39,920 bases of DNA, from contig JBCDJG010000048.1 of NCBI GenBank assembly GCA_038748065.1, forward strand, positions 1 to 39,920, in the 5' to 3' direction. Within the stretch, counting starts at the first letter, position 1; every line of letters starts with the position of its first letter. Both the position numbers and the translations under genes were made by a program. The notes under the pieces were generated by a model that searched no databases, was not told the origin of the DNA, and saw only the letters and a list, made by a program, of their open reading frames with translations. The stretch comes from JBCDJG01 sp038748065. GTDB lineage: Bacteria; Pseudomonadota; Gammaproteobacteria; Pseudomonadales; Halieaceae. Below, one piece after another: positions 1 to 8,432 of this stretch.

Positions 1-2158
1 CACCCATCACAGGAATTTTATGCAGGACGGGCACGCCACGCTCTGATTCCCGCGCGGTTTCCCTGATGAGGCCACCTAATACGATAGACTCTGTCGAGCG
101 AACAGCAATACGGCTGCTTATGTTGCGCTCGAGAAAACTCCGCTGATTGGTCGCCTCATCGATGTTACCCACGTCAGTCACTGACTGCTCAATGTCCATG
201 GTGATCAGCCCACCCGCATTCACCGAAGGCCGAACGGTAAGCTGCACGCCCGTATCACGGTAAGTGACCGACTGGGTAATACGGCCGGTATTACTGGCGT
301 CACTTGTGGTCTGCTGGTCGATGATGGGCACAGAATCACCCACCTGAATAAATGCGGTTTGGTTGTCGAGCACCATCACTGACGGCGTTGAGATGACATT
401 GAGCAGACGTTCATTGGACAACGCGGTTAACACGGCAGAAATATCACCTACCGAGTTGGTCACCGTGTACTGGAATCCGGTCGAAAAGAGAGCCGACGCA
501 TTAGGCGTGCCAAAAGAGCCCTGGCCGTCGTAGCTGTCGCCCAGGCCATTCTTGAAAAACCATTCGAGCCCGTACTGCAAGTCATCCTCCAGCGTCACCT
601 CGAGGATGCTTGCCTCGATGATCACCTGGGTCGCAACGATATCGAGCTGCTTCAAGGCCGCTTCAATAATCTCGTACTGTTTGCCCGTGGCGTAGATCAT
701 CAAGGCATTATTCTCATCGTCGGCTACAACACGCACGTCTTCCATAGGGGAATCTCCACCCCCGGAGCTTATGCTGGTCGCCGTCATGCGGCCGCCGCCG
801 CCATCATTGCGAGAACCGAAGCTGCCGCTAACACCAGCAGATCGATTTCCGCCGCCACTGGCGCCGGTTCCGCCGCTTCCAGTGGCTGCGCTTCGGCCCG
901 ACCCCAATGACGAACTGCCGCTACCACCGCCGATACTGCCGCCGCCGCTGATGGTCTCGCGTGTCATGCCAGGCGCCACGCCCGCGCGCTGGTTGCCCAC
1001 GCCCCGTCCAGGGCCGCCACCATCGCCGGCGTAAATGCTGGTGAGCAGCGAAGCGAGACGCTCGGCCGTCGTGTTCTGGACGGGATAAACGTAGAGCCGC
1101 TTGGTGAACATAGCGTTGGGCTCACCGTCCAAACGCTCAATCCAGGTTTCAATTGACTTGAGGTAATGCGCGCGCGGCGTCACCACGATAATACTATTGA
1201 GTCTTTCCACCGGGATGACCCTTGCGAGCTGCGACGCATCCGCTCCGCCCGCTTCTCGTCCGAGCATCTGCCCAATAATGGCTTCAATCTCCTCTACGCT
1301 GGTGTTTTCCAACGGAAAGAGCCCCACAGACATGCCCGCCATAAGGTCAACATCGAAGGTGGCGATGATGTCCTGCCAGCCATTGAGCTGCTCCCGCGTG
1401 CCTGCCAGCATTAGGAGGTTGCGCCGCGCATCTACCCGCACAAACGCACGCTCGGTCGCCAAAGGCTGCAGAATATTGCGCATCTCGGCCGCACCTATGA
1501 ACTGCAAAGGGACAATCACGGTACTGTAGCCCGCGTCACTGTTCGCGGGGTTCGAAACCGAAGGGACTAACGAAGTGAGCTGTGGCGAACCGGAGATCAG
1601 GTAGCGGCCATCTTTGCCGCGCAACATAAGTACCTTGTTCGCTTCCAACAGCGACTCCAGTATACCGAGCAACTGATCGCGGGCCACGGGGGCGCGGGTA
1701 CGCAGAGTGACCTGGCCTTTAATCGGATGATCGATCACGTAATCGAGTTGCAAGATGTCGCCGACAATAGCGTGAACAACCTCCTCAAGCGGTGCCGCTT
1801 CAAAATTCAGGCTGACATCTTCGCCTACCATGCGCACTGGCGGACGCGCCGCTGGCATTCTGATCTGCTGATCATTGCCGTAGTAGATCACAGACTCGGC
1901 CGAGGCAAGCTGCGCATCCCTGACGGCAAGCTCCTCTGCACTTTCACTCGTGGCAGCCGGTGCTGGTGCAGCTCCGGCGGCGGCAGGCTCGGCAGAGGCC
2001 GCCGGGGTCGCTGCTCCCGCGTCGGCATCTGCCGTTTCTGTTTGCACCGGCGCGCAGCTAGCGAGTAGCGCGGTCAGCGCCAGTGCTAGCGGCAAGCGCG
2101 TACTCGCGGCACCGCCCCATATCCCTTTTACCATGGTGATTGGTATCCTGATGGTCAT
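1..2158 (-). CDS. gspD: Type II secretion system secretin GspD (C-terminus cut by window edge)
   Basis: Outer-membrane secretin that forms the exit pore of the type II secretion system. Translated by eye from ATG at 2158, six bases after the gspC stop and behind a GGGGGA ribosome site. The N-terminus ends in a lipobox-like LLASC (Cys35), so it may be lipid-anchored without a separate pilotin. Periplasmic N0-N3 repeats follow, then the secretin core with VVADDENNALMIYA, the ISTPSVMVLDNQ strand and VPVLHKIPVMG just before the left edge. About 719 codons are present; the end of the barrel and any S domain lie outside. A Gly/Ser-rich stretch of about 90 residues (roughly 379-469) interrupts the N3 region. 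An in-frame ATG at 2134 is an alternative start. Last gene of the gspE-D run. Confidence 0.95.
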   Translation of the reverse strand, partial: MTIRIPITMVKGIWGGAASTRLPLALALTALLASCAPVQTETADADAGAATPAASAEPAAAGAAPAPAATSESAEELAVRDAQLASAESVIYYGNDQQIRMPAARPPVRMVGEDVSLNFEAAPLEEVVHAIVGDILQLDYVIDHPIKGQVTLRTRAPVARDQLLGILESLLEANKVLMLRGKDGRYLISGSPQLTSLVPSVSNPANSDAGYSTVIVPLQFIGAAEMRNILQPLATERAFVRVDARRNLLMLAGTREQLNGWQDIIATFDVDLMAGMSVGLFPLENTSVEEIEAIIGQMLGREAGGADASQLARVIPVERLNSIIVVTPRAHYLKSIETWIERLDGEPNAMFTKRLYVYPVQNTTAERLASLLTSIYAGDGGGPGRGVGNQRAGVAPGMTRETISGGGSIGGGSGSSSLGSGRSAATGSGGTGASGGGNRSAGVSGSFGSRNDGGGGRMTATSISSGGGDSPMEDVRVVADDENNALMIYATGKQYEIIEAALKQLDIVATQVIIEASILEVTLEDDLQYGLEWFFKNGLGDSYDGQGSFGTPNASALFSTGFQYTVTNSVGDISAVLTALSNERLLNVISTPSVMVLDNQTAFIQVGDSVPIIDQQTTSDASNTGRITQSVTYRDTGVQLTVRPSVNAGGLITMDIEQSVTDVGNIDEATNQRSFLERNISSRIAVRSTESIVLGGLIRETARESERGVPVLHKIPVMG

Positions 2159-2164
2159 CGTTAT

Positions 2165-2884
2165 CTATCCCCCATTCTTAGCGGGGGGATTACCCTGCAG
2201 AAGGTTACCGCTGCCAAACTGTGGTGGAATCAAACTGCGGCCGGTACTTTGCTCAGTCCCGGCCTTCTGCTTCTGCTTTTTTTTGCCCTTTGTGGCGGTC
2301 GCGCCACGCTCTTCCCGCGCGGCGTTATCGTCATCCGCCAAAGCCACTGCTCCACCGCCTCGAATCTCGAGCGGCAAGGTTTCCCTGAGGCCGGCATTGA
2401 CGAAGCTGGCGCCATTCGGGCTGATCTCTATCAATTCCCAGCCATTGGCGGCCTCGCCAATGATGATACGACGCTGTTTATCCTTGACGAGCGCGATGAC
2501 GCCGCCACTGCTGCCGCCGCCGAACACGCCAAGCAAGCTCACATTTTTCAGTTTTGTCTGCCTCGCCGCGGCCTTCTCCTCGGCACTGGGGGCCACACTT
2601 GCAACCAGTGGCCGACGACTCTGCCAGAACAGCGGCCGAGCAATGATCTCGCTACTGCCACCCTCAGCCAGCACCCCACGCTCGGCGGCGGCGACAGCTG
2701 CCAGGGCTTCGGTGGACGGCGCTTTTGGCGCAGGCAGTCCGCCGAGCGCTAGCCTGACGCCCATCCAAAGTAATTGCAGTACGAGCAAGAGCACAAAAAT
2801 CAGCAATGCGAGCTCGACCCGACGCTCGGTGCGAAGTGGATCAGCGTTCACCGAGTAACGTTCTCGCAGCGACGTGAGCTTCAC
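2165..2884 (-). CDS. gspC: Type II secretion inner-membrane protein GspC (XpsN-like, no PDZ domain)
   Basis: Links the inner-membrane GspL/GspM platform to the secretin. The start chosen is GTG at 2884, whose GTGA overlaps the gspM stop; this gives 239 residues, while a longer reading from 2971 would run deep into gspM. A cytoplasmic N-terminus is followed by one membrane span (about 24-46) and a homology-region domain (about 80-175, with LLGVFGGG and IIIGEAANGWELIEI). A Lys-rich tail (199-207) ends the protein. There is no PDZ or coiled-coil domain after the homology region, so it is shorter than classical GspC. Its place between gspM and gspD is that of xpsN in Xanthomonas, the functional GspC counterpart there. 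The domain call is firm; the name GspC versus GspN/XpsN is a matter of convention. Confidence 0.8.
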   Translation of the reverse strand: MKLTSLRERYSVNADPLRTERRVELALLIFVLLLVLQLLWMGVRLALGGLPAPKAPSTEALAAVAAAERGVLAEGGSSEIIARPLFWQSRRPLVASVAPSAEEKAAARQTKLKNVSLLGVFGGGSSGGVIALVKDKQRRIIIGEAANGWELIEISPNGASFVNAGLRETLPLEIRGGGAVALADDDNAAREERGATATKGKKKQKQKAGTEQSTGRSLIPPQFGSGNLLQGNPPAKNGG

Positions 2885-3447
2885 TCGGCCACCCTCAGCG
2901 ACAGTAGTTGCATGGTTGCCGTAAGCTTCTGTTCCGACGCCGCACGCCCGCGCGGCGCGCGCGCGGGCCACACGTCCACCGACTCAACCATCAGCATCGG
3001 AACGAATTCGGCGAGTTCAGCCAGCGCGATATCCAGCGCCGCCAGCTCGCCGCTCACCGTCAACTTCAAGGAGATGTAATCAAAACCCTCGCGCTCTTTA
3101 ACCGGCAGCACCTGGCTGTTGGTCACCGAAAGGCCGGAGTCACGAATCACATCACGCACATTCTTTTGTAGATCTGCAGACACGGTGGCGCGGTCTTGCT
3201 CCTGTGGATACACCAGGTCAAGCACCTGCAAGTCGACCTGGTTGTAAGCCTGGCGCAGCAGCTCCTCGTTTTCCATGACACCCAGCATGCGGGCGATACG
3301 CGGTTCCATTCGATCAATCTGCCGCTGCTGTTCGAAATGCTGCCCCCAAAGCGCCCCCACGCCGTAAACGAGAAGCGATAGGGGCAGAAGCAGCGTTGCG
3401 CCCACAATCACCGCCGCGCTACGGTGGCTCTGTATCCAGGCCATCAT
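2881..3447 (-). CDS. gspM: Type II secretion protein GspM
   Basis: Inner-membrane assembly protein, partner of GspL. It has 188 residues: a short cytoplasmic N-terminus, one membrane helix (about 12-35), a coiled-coil-like stretch and a ferredoxin-like periplasmic domain ending in a beta strand with TATMQLLSLRV, as in PilO/GspM folds. ATG at 3447 overlaps the gspL stop as ATGA; a second Met follows at once (3444). Its own stop overlaps the gspC GTG. These overlaps imply translational coupling. Sequence conservation in this family is low, so the call rests on topology, size and position. Confidence 0.85.
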   Translation of the reverse strand: MMAWIQSHRSAAVIVGATLLLPLSLLVYGVGALWGQHFEQQRQIDRMEPRIARMLGVMENEELLRQAYNQVDLQVLDLVYPQEQDRATVSADLQKNVRDVIRDSGLSVTNSQVLPVKEREGFDYISLKLTVSGELAALDIALAELAEFVPMLMVESVDVWPARAPRGRAASEQKLTATMQLLSLRVAE

Positions 3448-4472
3448 GCGTCCTCACCGCGTAAGGTGATGTTGAAGTAAAACTGCTCAAGACCAGTGTC
3501 GCCCACCCTGACCCAGGCCTGGGGCGAAGTGACCTCCGCATACGCTTCCGCATCTGTGAGTATTTTCATGATGGCCGCGGCATCTCTGGCGCGGCCGCGC
3601 AATTTCATGACTCGCCCGCGCATGTTCCACTGGGTCAGGTAGGCCTCGTCACCCAGCAGGCGGGTCAGGCGTTCGAGCTCCAGGTGCGGGTTTGGATAAT
3701 CAATCACGATACTGTTCACGGCGCCGATCGTATCGCGAGCGACGGCCAATTCTTCGCGCATTGAAGTAGCGTCGCGTGATTCCTCCAACACCTGCGCGCT
3801 GGCCTGCTCCAGCTTGCGCAATTCGAGATACTTACCGCCGGCTGCAATCGCTGATATTGCGACCAACAGTACAATGCTTGCTCCAGCCATGGCGGCAACA
3901 CGGAGGAGGCGCCCTCGGTAGCGCTGTAATCGCTGATGCTCACCAAAGCCCTTCAGATTAACCAGGCTGCCGCCCTGCTCAGCCCAGACCTCACGCGCAG
4001 TTGTTTCGTGCAGGTCGTACTGCCGCCCAAGATAGGCCATAACAGCGCTAACGGAGACAATGACCAGATGCACAGTAAGCTGCGTATCACCCCGCGCAGC
4101 TACTTTCCAGCCGGAGCGCGTATCGTCAGCGGGGAAGGGGCTGCCCGAGTTTACCTCAAGGGCCATCACAGCCGGCAGATCAACCTCTGCCGCTAAAGGG
4201 ATGTGTAGCGTTCGCCCGAGTATCAGTTCGTCGGGCAGCAAAATACCGTCGCAGGCCCGGCTCGCGCCGTCGCTGCCCGCAGCATCAATATCCGCCCCTG
4301 ATTGAACGAAGCGCTCGCTGTCTTCGCCCTGCAAGCGAACCGCTTCATCGAGATGCAGTTTCAGGGGCGATTCATCACCCCACAGCAGTTCTCGCCACGC
4401 AGCAGTGATCGACTTGCCCACGCGGCGCGTGTCATAGCCGAGGATTTCCCATTGATGGTCTGCCTGGCTCAT
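3444..4472 (-). CDS. gspL: Type II secretion protein GspL
   Basis: Inner-membrane protein whose cytoplasmic actin-like domain recruits the GspE ATPase and whose periplasmic domain pairs with GspM. From ATG at 4472 it has 342 residues: cytoplasmic part to about 185, membrane helix about 190-212 (ASIVLLVAISAIAAGG), then a coiled-coil and a periplasmic domain. GTG at 4487 would add five residues, but a GAGGAG directly abuts it, so the ATG 14 bases farther on is preferred though not certain. The protein is somewhat short for GspL (commonly near 380-400), mainly in the cytoplasmic part. It begins 27 bases after the gspK stop and overlaps gspM. Confidence 0.82.
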   Translation of the reverse strand: MSQADHQWEILGYDTRRVGKSITAAWRELLWGDESPLKLHLDEAVRLQGEDSERFVQSGADIDAAGSDGASRACDGILLPDELILGRTLHIPLAAEVDLPAVMALEVNSGSPFPADDTRSGWKVAARGDTQLTVHLVIVSVSAVMAYLGRQYDLHETTAREVWAEQGGSLVNLKGFGEHQRLQRYRGRLLRVAAMAGASIVLLVAISAIAAGGKYLELRKLEQASAQVLEESRDATSMREELAVARDTIGAVNSIVIDYPNPHLELERLTRLLGDEAYLTQWNMRGRVMKLRGRARDAAAIMKILTDAEAYAEVTSPQAWVRVGDTGLEQFYFNITLRGEDA

Positions 4473-4499
4473 ACCAGTTCTAATCACTCCTCATGGCAC

Positions 4500-5333
4500 T
4501 TATGTCGTTGTCCTGACTCTAGGCCCTTCGGTCCTGGTCACCGTCCAGGGCAGTAGGCTGCCGGATGTAGACTCCATCGTAACCCAGCGGCGGCGAATCC
4601 ATGCCTTATCCCCGTACAGGACGGTTGCATCCACTCGAAAATTCCCGCTTCGTGTTTGTCCGCTTGTAGCCCCGCGGGGATCGCCAATCAGATCAGACAC
4701 CTTTTCCCGGCGTTTTAACGCAGCCTGTACCTCGCGTGGGTACTTTTCGGCAAAACGTGTCAGCAAGCCCTCGGGGGCAGCGCTCCAATCTACCATGCCA
4801 CCGCCACCGGACCGAGCGACGATATGGTCCCTGACACGATCAAACACAGCACGGTTAATGCCCGCTACACGAACCAGGTCCTCAACAGACTCAAAGCCCT
4901 TGACGCGCCGCAGCCCCCCTAACCCCATGCCCGTGCCGATCTCTCTGAACTCTATCACAGCAGCAGCAGCGGCTTCCGCCTGGGAAGGTGCCATTCCGCC
5001 GACCTCAAGGAACAGGAACCCAAGCAGATCCCGGGAGGCAGCGTTGATGTTGATCAGGCCACTTACTGGAATCAACTCGACACGCACGCGATGGCCGCCA
5101 ACCTCGTACTCCGCTGCGCTGCTCGCTTCCAATGGCACGACACCCGATGCGAGTTGGGCCAGAGCCAGTTGTATAGCGCCATCGCCAGCGGACTCTACCT
5201 CCGCCCTGGCCACGTGTGCCTGCGCGAGTTTTACATCAAGCCTCGCCTCCCAGACGATGCCGGAAACCAGCACCGCCATTGCCGCCAGAAACCAAACAAC
5301 GATAGCCAGGGCTACACCGCGCTGCGCAACCAT
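4500..5333 (-). CDS. gspK: Type II secretion minor pseudopilin GspK
   Basis: Large minor pseudopilin that caps the pseudopilus tip with GspI and GspJ. The start is set at ATG 5333, which overlaps the gspJ stop (TGATG), giving 277 residues. The frame stays open upstream, but those 63 residues overlap gspJ and have no pilin character. A prepilin site follows (MVAQRG^VALAIVVWF); position +5 after cleavage is Ile rather than Glu, as expected for GspK, unlike the other pseudopilins here. A helix-hairpin-helix-like alpha domain with repeated RVKGFESVEDLVRVAGI-type segments lies in the middle. Slightly shorter than the usual 300-330. Confidence 0.9.
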   Translation of the reverse strand: MVAQRGVALAIVVWFLAAMAVLVSGIVWEARLDVKLAQAHVARAEVESAGDGAIQLALAQLASGVVPLEASSAAEYEVGGHRVRVELIPVSGLININAASRDLLGFLFLEVGGMAPSQAEAAAAAVIEFREIGTGMGLGGLRRVKGFESVEDLVRVAGINRAVFDRVRDHIVARSGGGGMVDWSAAPEGLLTRFAEKYPREVQAALKRREKVSDLIGDPRGATSGQTRSGNFRVDATVLYGDKAWIRRRWVTMESTSGSLLPWTVTRTEGPRVRTTT

Positions 5334-5950
5334 CACTGTGGCACCTGCATGATGAGTTCTGGCCAGAAACGGTTCTTGGATTTTATTGACATACGTACCC
5401 AGCGCACTGCGCCATCGTCCTCGGCCCAGTAATCGACCCAACCACCGCCCGGTTCGCCCCGGTAAGCGACACTGAACTCCTGAAGGCCTTCGACAAGAGG
5501 CCAGCCCTGGGCCCCACCCCAATCAGGCTCGGGTCCATCGAGGGTACGCGCGTCCAGCCAGCGTAGCATAAGCAGGTTGTCTTCCCTGGCCACTCTGAGG
5601 AGGAAGGAGCCGCCATAAGACTCACCGAACATGAGTATCGACTTCCATTGCAGTGATTCACCGTTGCCCAGCAGACCACCGCGCTGCACACCGCGCCCAC
5701 CGCTGCCGCCGAGGCTAAGGCCACCAGTACGCGCCTGGGGCACAACTGTTGACTCTATCGCTCCGCGCAGAAATCCTGACACACTGCGAACTTCGTCAAC
5801 CCTGTGGGTCATGCTCTGAAGGCTGGTCTGGGTATTGCCAAAGGTACGCAGCGCGCTCACGGTAGCCAGCAGTATCATCGACAGCACCGTGATCGACACC
5901 ATAACCTCCACCAGTGTGAAGCCGCACTGTGCATGATCTGATCGCGTCAT
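5333..5950 (-). CDS. gspJ: Type II secretion minor pseudopilin GspJ
   Basis: Minor pseudopilin of 205 residues. The prepilin peptidase site is QCG^FTLVEVMVSI with Glu at +5 (residue 15), followed by the hydrophobic N-terminal helix and a beta-rich periplasmic domain with a Gly/Arg-rich loop near residues 75-90. ATG at 5950 overlaps the gspI stop (ATGA). It forms the tip complex with GspI and GspK, and the gene order I-J-K supports this. The processing enzyme GspO is not encoded in this window. Confidence 0.92.
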   Translation of the reverse strand: MTRSDHAQCGFTLVEVMVSITVLSMILLATVSALRTFGNTQTSLQSMTHRVDEVRSVSGFLRGAIESTVVPQARTGGLSLGGSGGRGVQRGGLLGNGESLQWKSILMFGESYGGSFLLRVAREDNLLMLRWLDARTLDGPEPDWGGAQGWPLVEGLQEFSVAYRGEPGGGWVDYWAEDDGAVRWVRMSIKSKNRFWPELIMQVPQ

Positions 5951-6333
5951 TCCGACACGCCCTCGACCACCGAATTCAGTACCACCTGGCGCCGCTTGCT
6001 GCCATCCAACCAGGCCACCTCAACGGCGAGGTCCTGTAGTGCACCATCAGGAAGCCCTGTTGAACCGCGGCCAAGCGGCAAGGACTGCACCTGCCAGATG
6101 AACCCACCCTCGGTTTCGCCGCGCTCCTGCAACCCTCCGGCAGGGACCACGGCATTCAAAGCCACCAGCGAGCGAGCCAGCTCAACCGCATAGGCATAGC
6201 GCTCATCGGTACGCACGTTACGCGTGGCGCCGCTAACGGCCTGGTACAGAGCACCCAGTGACAGCGCCAAAATAGAGAGAGCAACCAGCATCTCCAGCAG
6301 CGAGAAGCCACCCTGCCGACTAGTTCGCTTCAT
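5947..6333 (-). CDS. gspI: Type II secretion minor pseudopilin GspI
   Basis: Minor pseudopilin of 128 residues, normal for GspI. The prepilin site is QGG^FSLLEMLVALSIL with Glu at +5 (residue 14). The gene starts inside the end of gspH (14-base overlap) and its stop overlaps the gspJ start. GspI is the nucleating subunit of the I-J-K tip complex. An ELARSLVALN segment after the helix is typical of the family. Confidence 0.92.
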   Translation of the reverse strand: MKRTSRQGGFSLLEMLVALSILALSLGALYQAVSGATRNVRTDERYAYAVELARSLVALNAVVPAGGLQERGETEGGFIWQVQSLPLGRGSTGLPDGALQDLAVEVAWLDGSKRRQVVLNSVVEGVSE

Positions 6334-6760
6334 ACGTCACCTGCGATAGGTGTCCGGTCAGCCAATCGACGTTGATTTTTACGCCACGGCCGGTCGGGCT
6401 CTCGACATCAATGCCGCCACCGCTGGCACCGCCCTCCGGATAGAAGCGGATCACGCCCAGGTTATCGCGGTTAATTTCGCCGGCCGAGCGCACAGCCAGG
6501 CGCATGCCATCAGGCAACTGCCAGCGCTTATCGCCCAGCGTCAGGCTATTCTCCCGTGGGTTGATCTCAAGGTCCTGCGCCACACCGCTAACCAGTGAGC
6601 GATGCCGTGCGCTGGCCAGGCCACTCACCACGTCCTGCACCGCGCCGCGATATTGCATCGATTGGTACATACGCATAGAGGCCGGGACGGCCACAACCAT
6701 CAGCAGGCCGCCGATCGCGGTGGCAACCAGGAGCTCCACCAGTGTGAAGCCGCGGGGCAT
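6320..6760 (-). CDS. gspH: Type II secretion minor pseudopilin GspH
   Basis: Minor pseudopilin. The start is placed at ATG 6760, one base after the gspG stop, giving 146 residues with the leader MPRG^FTLVELLVATAIGG (Glu at +5). The frame stays open to 6823, but that would overlap gspG and give an unusually long leader. The beta-sheet domain carries the family hallmark GLASARHRSLVSG after the helix. No strong ribosome site is seen, so translation is probably coupled to gspG. Confidence 0.88.
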   Translation of the reverse strand: MPRGFTLVELLVATAIGGLLMVVAVPASMRMYQSMQYRGAVQDVVSGLASARHRSLVSGVAQDLEINPRENSLTLGDKRWQLPDGMRLAVRSAGEINRDNLGVIRFYPEGGASGGGIDVESPTGRGVKINVDWLTGHLSQVTYEAN

Positions 6761-6761
6761 G

Positions 6762-7196
6762 CTAACCGGCCCAGTTGCCCACGTCGGCGTCTTCACCCTC
6801 ACCACCCGGGTTGCCGTCAGCACCGTGGCTGAAGATATCTATCTCGCTGCGCTCGCCAGGATACTTGTACATATACTCACGACCCCATGGGTCGGGTGGC
6901 ACAGCGGATTTCAAATAGGGCCCGTTCCAGCCAGCGGCGCCGCCTGGCTTGTCGGTCAGCGCCTCCAGCCCCTGGCTGGTGGTTGGGAAACGCCCAACAT
7001 CCAGCTTATACATTTCCAATGCCTGCTCGATGTCCTTGATCTGGATCGATGCGGTCTTGCTCTTGGCACCACTTAACTGATTGAGCACGGCGGGACCCAC
7101 AAGGCTGGCGAGCAGGCCCAGAATAGCCAGCACAACCAGCATTTCCATCAGCGTGAAACCCTGCTGCAACGGTTGACTGTATCTGCGATTTAACAT
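6762..7196 (-). CDS. gspG: Type II secretion major pseudopilin GspG
   Basis: Major pseudopilin that polymerises into the pseudopilus pushing substrates through the secretin. It has 144 residues. The prepilin site is QQG^FTLMEMLVVLAILGLL (Glu18 at +5). The GspG signature is complete: DIEQALEMYKLDVGRFP, then TTSQGLEAL, WNGPYLK, PPDPWGREYMYKYPG and the calcium-loop region SHGADGNPGGEGEDADVGNW. A GAGGAA ribosome site precedes ATG 7196, 19 bases after the gspF stop. This is the most diagnostic member of the locus. Confidence 0.96.
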   Translation of the reverse strand: MLNRRYSQPLQQGFTLMEMLVVLAILGLLASLVGPAVLNQLSGAKSKTASIQIKDIEQALEMYKLDVGRFPTTSQGLEALTDKPGGAAGWNGPYLKSAVPPDPWGREYMYKYPGERSEIDIFSHGADGNPGGEGEDADVGNWAG

Positions 7197-7215
7197 GCGT
7201 GTTCCTCAGTGAACT

Positions 7216-8424
7216 TCAGATTGCCAGGTCATTGACGGACATGATGCCCATCAGAATGGCGATAATAATGACTGCGATCAGGACACCCATCACCATGATG
7301 AGCACGGGCTCGAGCAGAGCCAAACCACGCTTGATACCTGCATCTACCTGATCTTCGTAGACCCGTGCAAGCTCCAGCATCATGCTATCGAGGCTGCCCG
7401 ACTCCTCGCCGACTCGAACCATCTGCACCACCATAGGCGTGAACTTGCCCGTGGCCTCCAGCGATGCCGAAATGCGCTTACCCGACTTCACCGCCGGTGG
7501 CAGGACTTCAAGCGATTCCCGAATGACCTTGTTATCGACGGTCTCAATAGCGATGGATATCGCCTTCAATAACGACACACCATTGCCCAGTAAGGTACCT
7601 GCCGTGCGGGCGAATTTGGATATCTCGAATTGAAAAACGATACTGCCAGCTATGGGCAGGTCCAGTAGCTGCTGGTGCATCTTTTCCCTGCCCGCCTCAG
7701 ATCGCAGCCACGACCGCACGTACAGGTAGATGCCGACAGCCAGCGCAGCGAGTAACCAGGCATATGCGGTAATGAAATCGGCTGCCGCCAACACGCCCCG
7801 CGTCATGGCCGGCAGCGCTTCGCCCATATCTTCGAACAAGGGTTCAAACTGGGGTACGACAAAACCCAGCATCACGGCTACGGAAATGACCGACACGGTC
7901 AGCAGGATCGCCGGGTAAACCATCGCAGAAATGACACTATCGCGTGTCGCTTTGGCGCTCTGCAGGTATTCGACCAGGCGATCAAGCACGGCCGACAGCT
8001 GGCCACTGGCTTCACCCGCGCGCACCATGTTGATGTAAAACCCGGAGAAGACTTTGTCATGACCCTGCAGTGCGGAGCTCAGCGCTTTCCCGCCCTTCAC
8101 CGACTTCAGCAGTTCGCGCAGGATACTCTCCATCGCAGGCTGCGCCGACATATCGATCAAAACCTTCAGCGAACGGTCAAGGGGCAGCCCCGCGCGTAAT
8201 AGCACGGCGAGTTCGCTGGTCACGCTGAGCACCTCCTCCCGGCCGGGTGCTTTACCGCTGGCGCTGACACTCCCCGTTTGCCGGGCGGCGCCCGCCTCAA
8301 GTTTGAGCAGTGTCAGGCCCTGGGCACGCAGCTGTCTCGACGCCAGTTCCAGGCCCTCCGCCTCGATAGACCCATCCAGCGGCTTGCCGTCGCGGCCCAC
8401 TGCTTTGTAAACAAAGTGCGGCAT
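7216..8424 (-). CDS. gspF: Type II secretion inner-membrane platform protein GspF
   Basis: Polytopic platform protein that contacts the GspE ATPase. It has 402 residues, the usual size. After an N-terminal domain (MPHFVYKAVGRDGKPLDG) there are two T2SSF repeats (about 70-190 and 270-395), each with the RAGEASGQL / RVGEESGSLD signature. Membrane spans lie near 165-190, 215-235 and 370-396 (VLIMVMGVLIAVIIIAILMG). It begins eight bases after the gspE stop. Confidence 0.96.
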   Translation of the reverse strand: MPHFVYKAVGRDGKPLDGSIEAEGLELASRQLRAQGLTLLKLEAGAARQTGSVSASGKAPGREEVLSVTSELAVLLRAGLPLDRSLKVLIDMSAQPAMESILRELLKSVKGGKALSSALQGHDKVFSGFYINMVRAGEASGQLSAVLDRLVEYLQSAKATRDSVISAMVYPAILLTVSVISVAVMLGFVVPQFEPLFEDMGEALPAMTRGVLAAADFITAYAWLLAALAVGIYLYVRSWLRSEAGREKMHQQLLDLPIAGSIVFQFEISKFARTAGTLLGNGVSLLKAISIAIETVDNKVIRESLEVLPPAVKSGKRISASLEATGKFTPMVVQMVRVGEESGSLDSMMLELARVYEDQVDAGIKRGLALLEPVLIMVMGVLIAVIIIAILMGIMSVNDLAI

Positions 8425-8432
8425 CGGCGCCC

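Noticed and set aside
771..1034. Gly/Ser-coding region of gspD as a possible tandem DNA repeat or CRISPR-like array
   Set aside because: No regular unit or spacing is present; it is low-complexity coding sequence in the secretin frame.
1950..2858. Plus-strand open frame of about 300 codons across gspD and gspC
   Set aside because: It lies opposite two well-supported T2SS genes and has the Ala/Ser/Pro-rich composition of an antisense shadow; no domain is visible.
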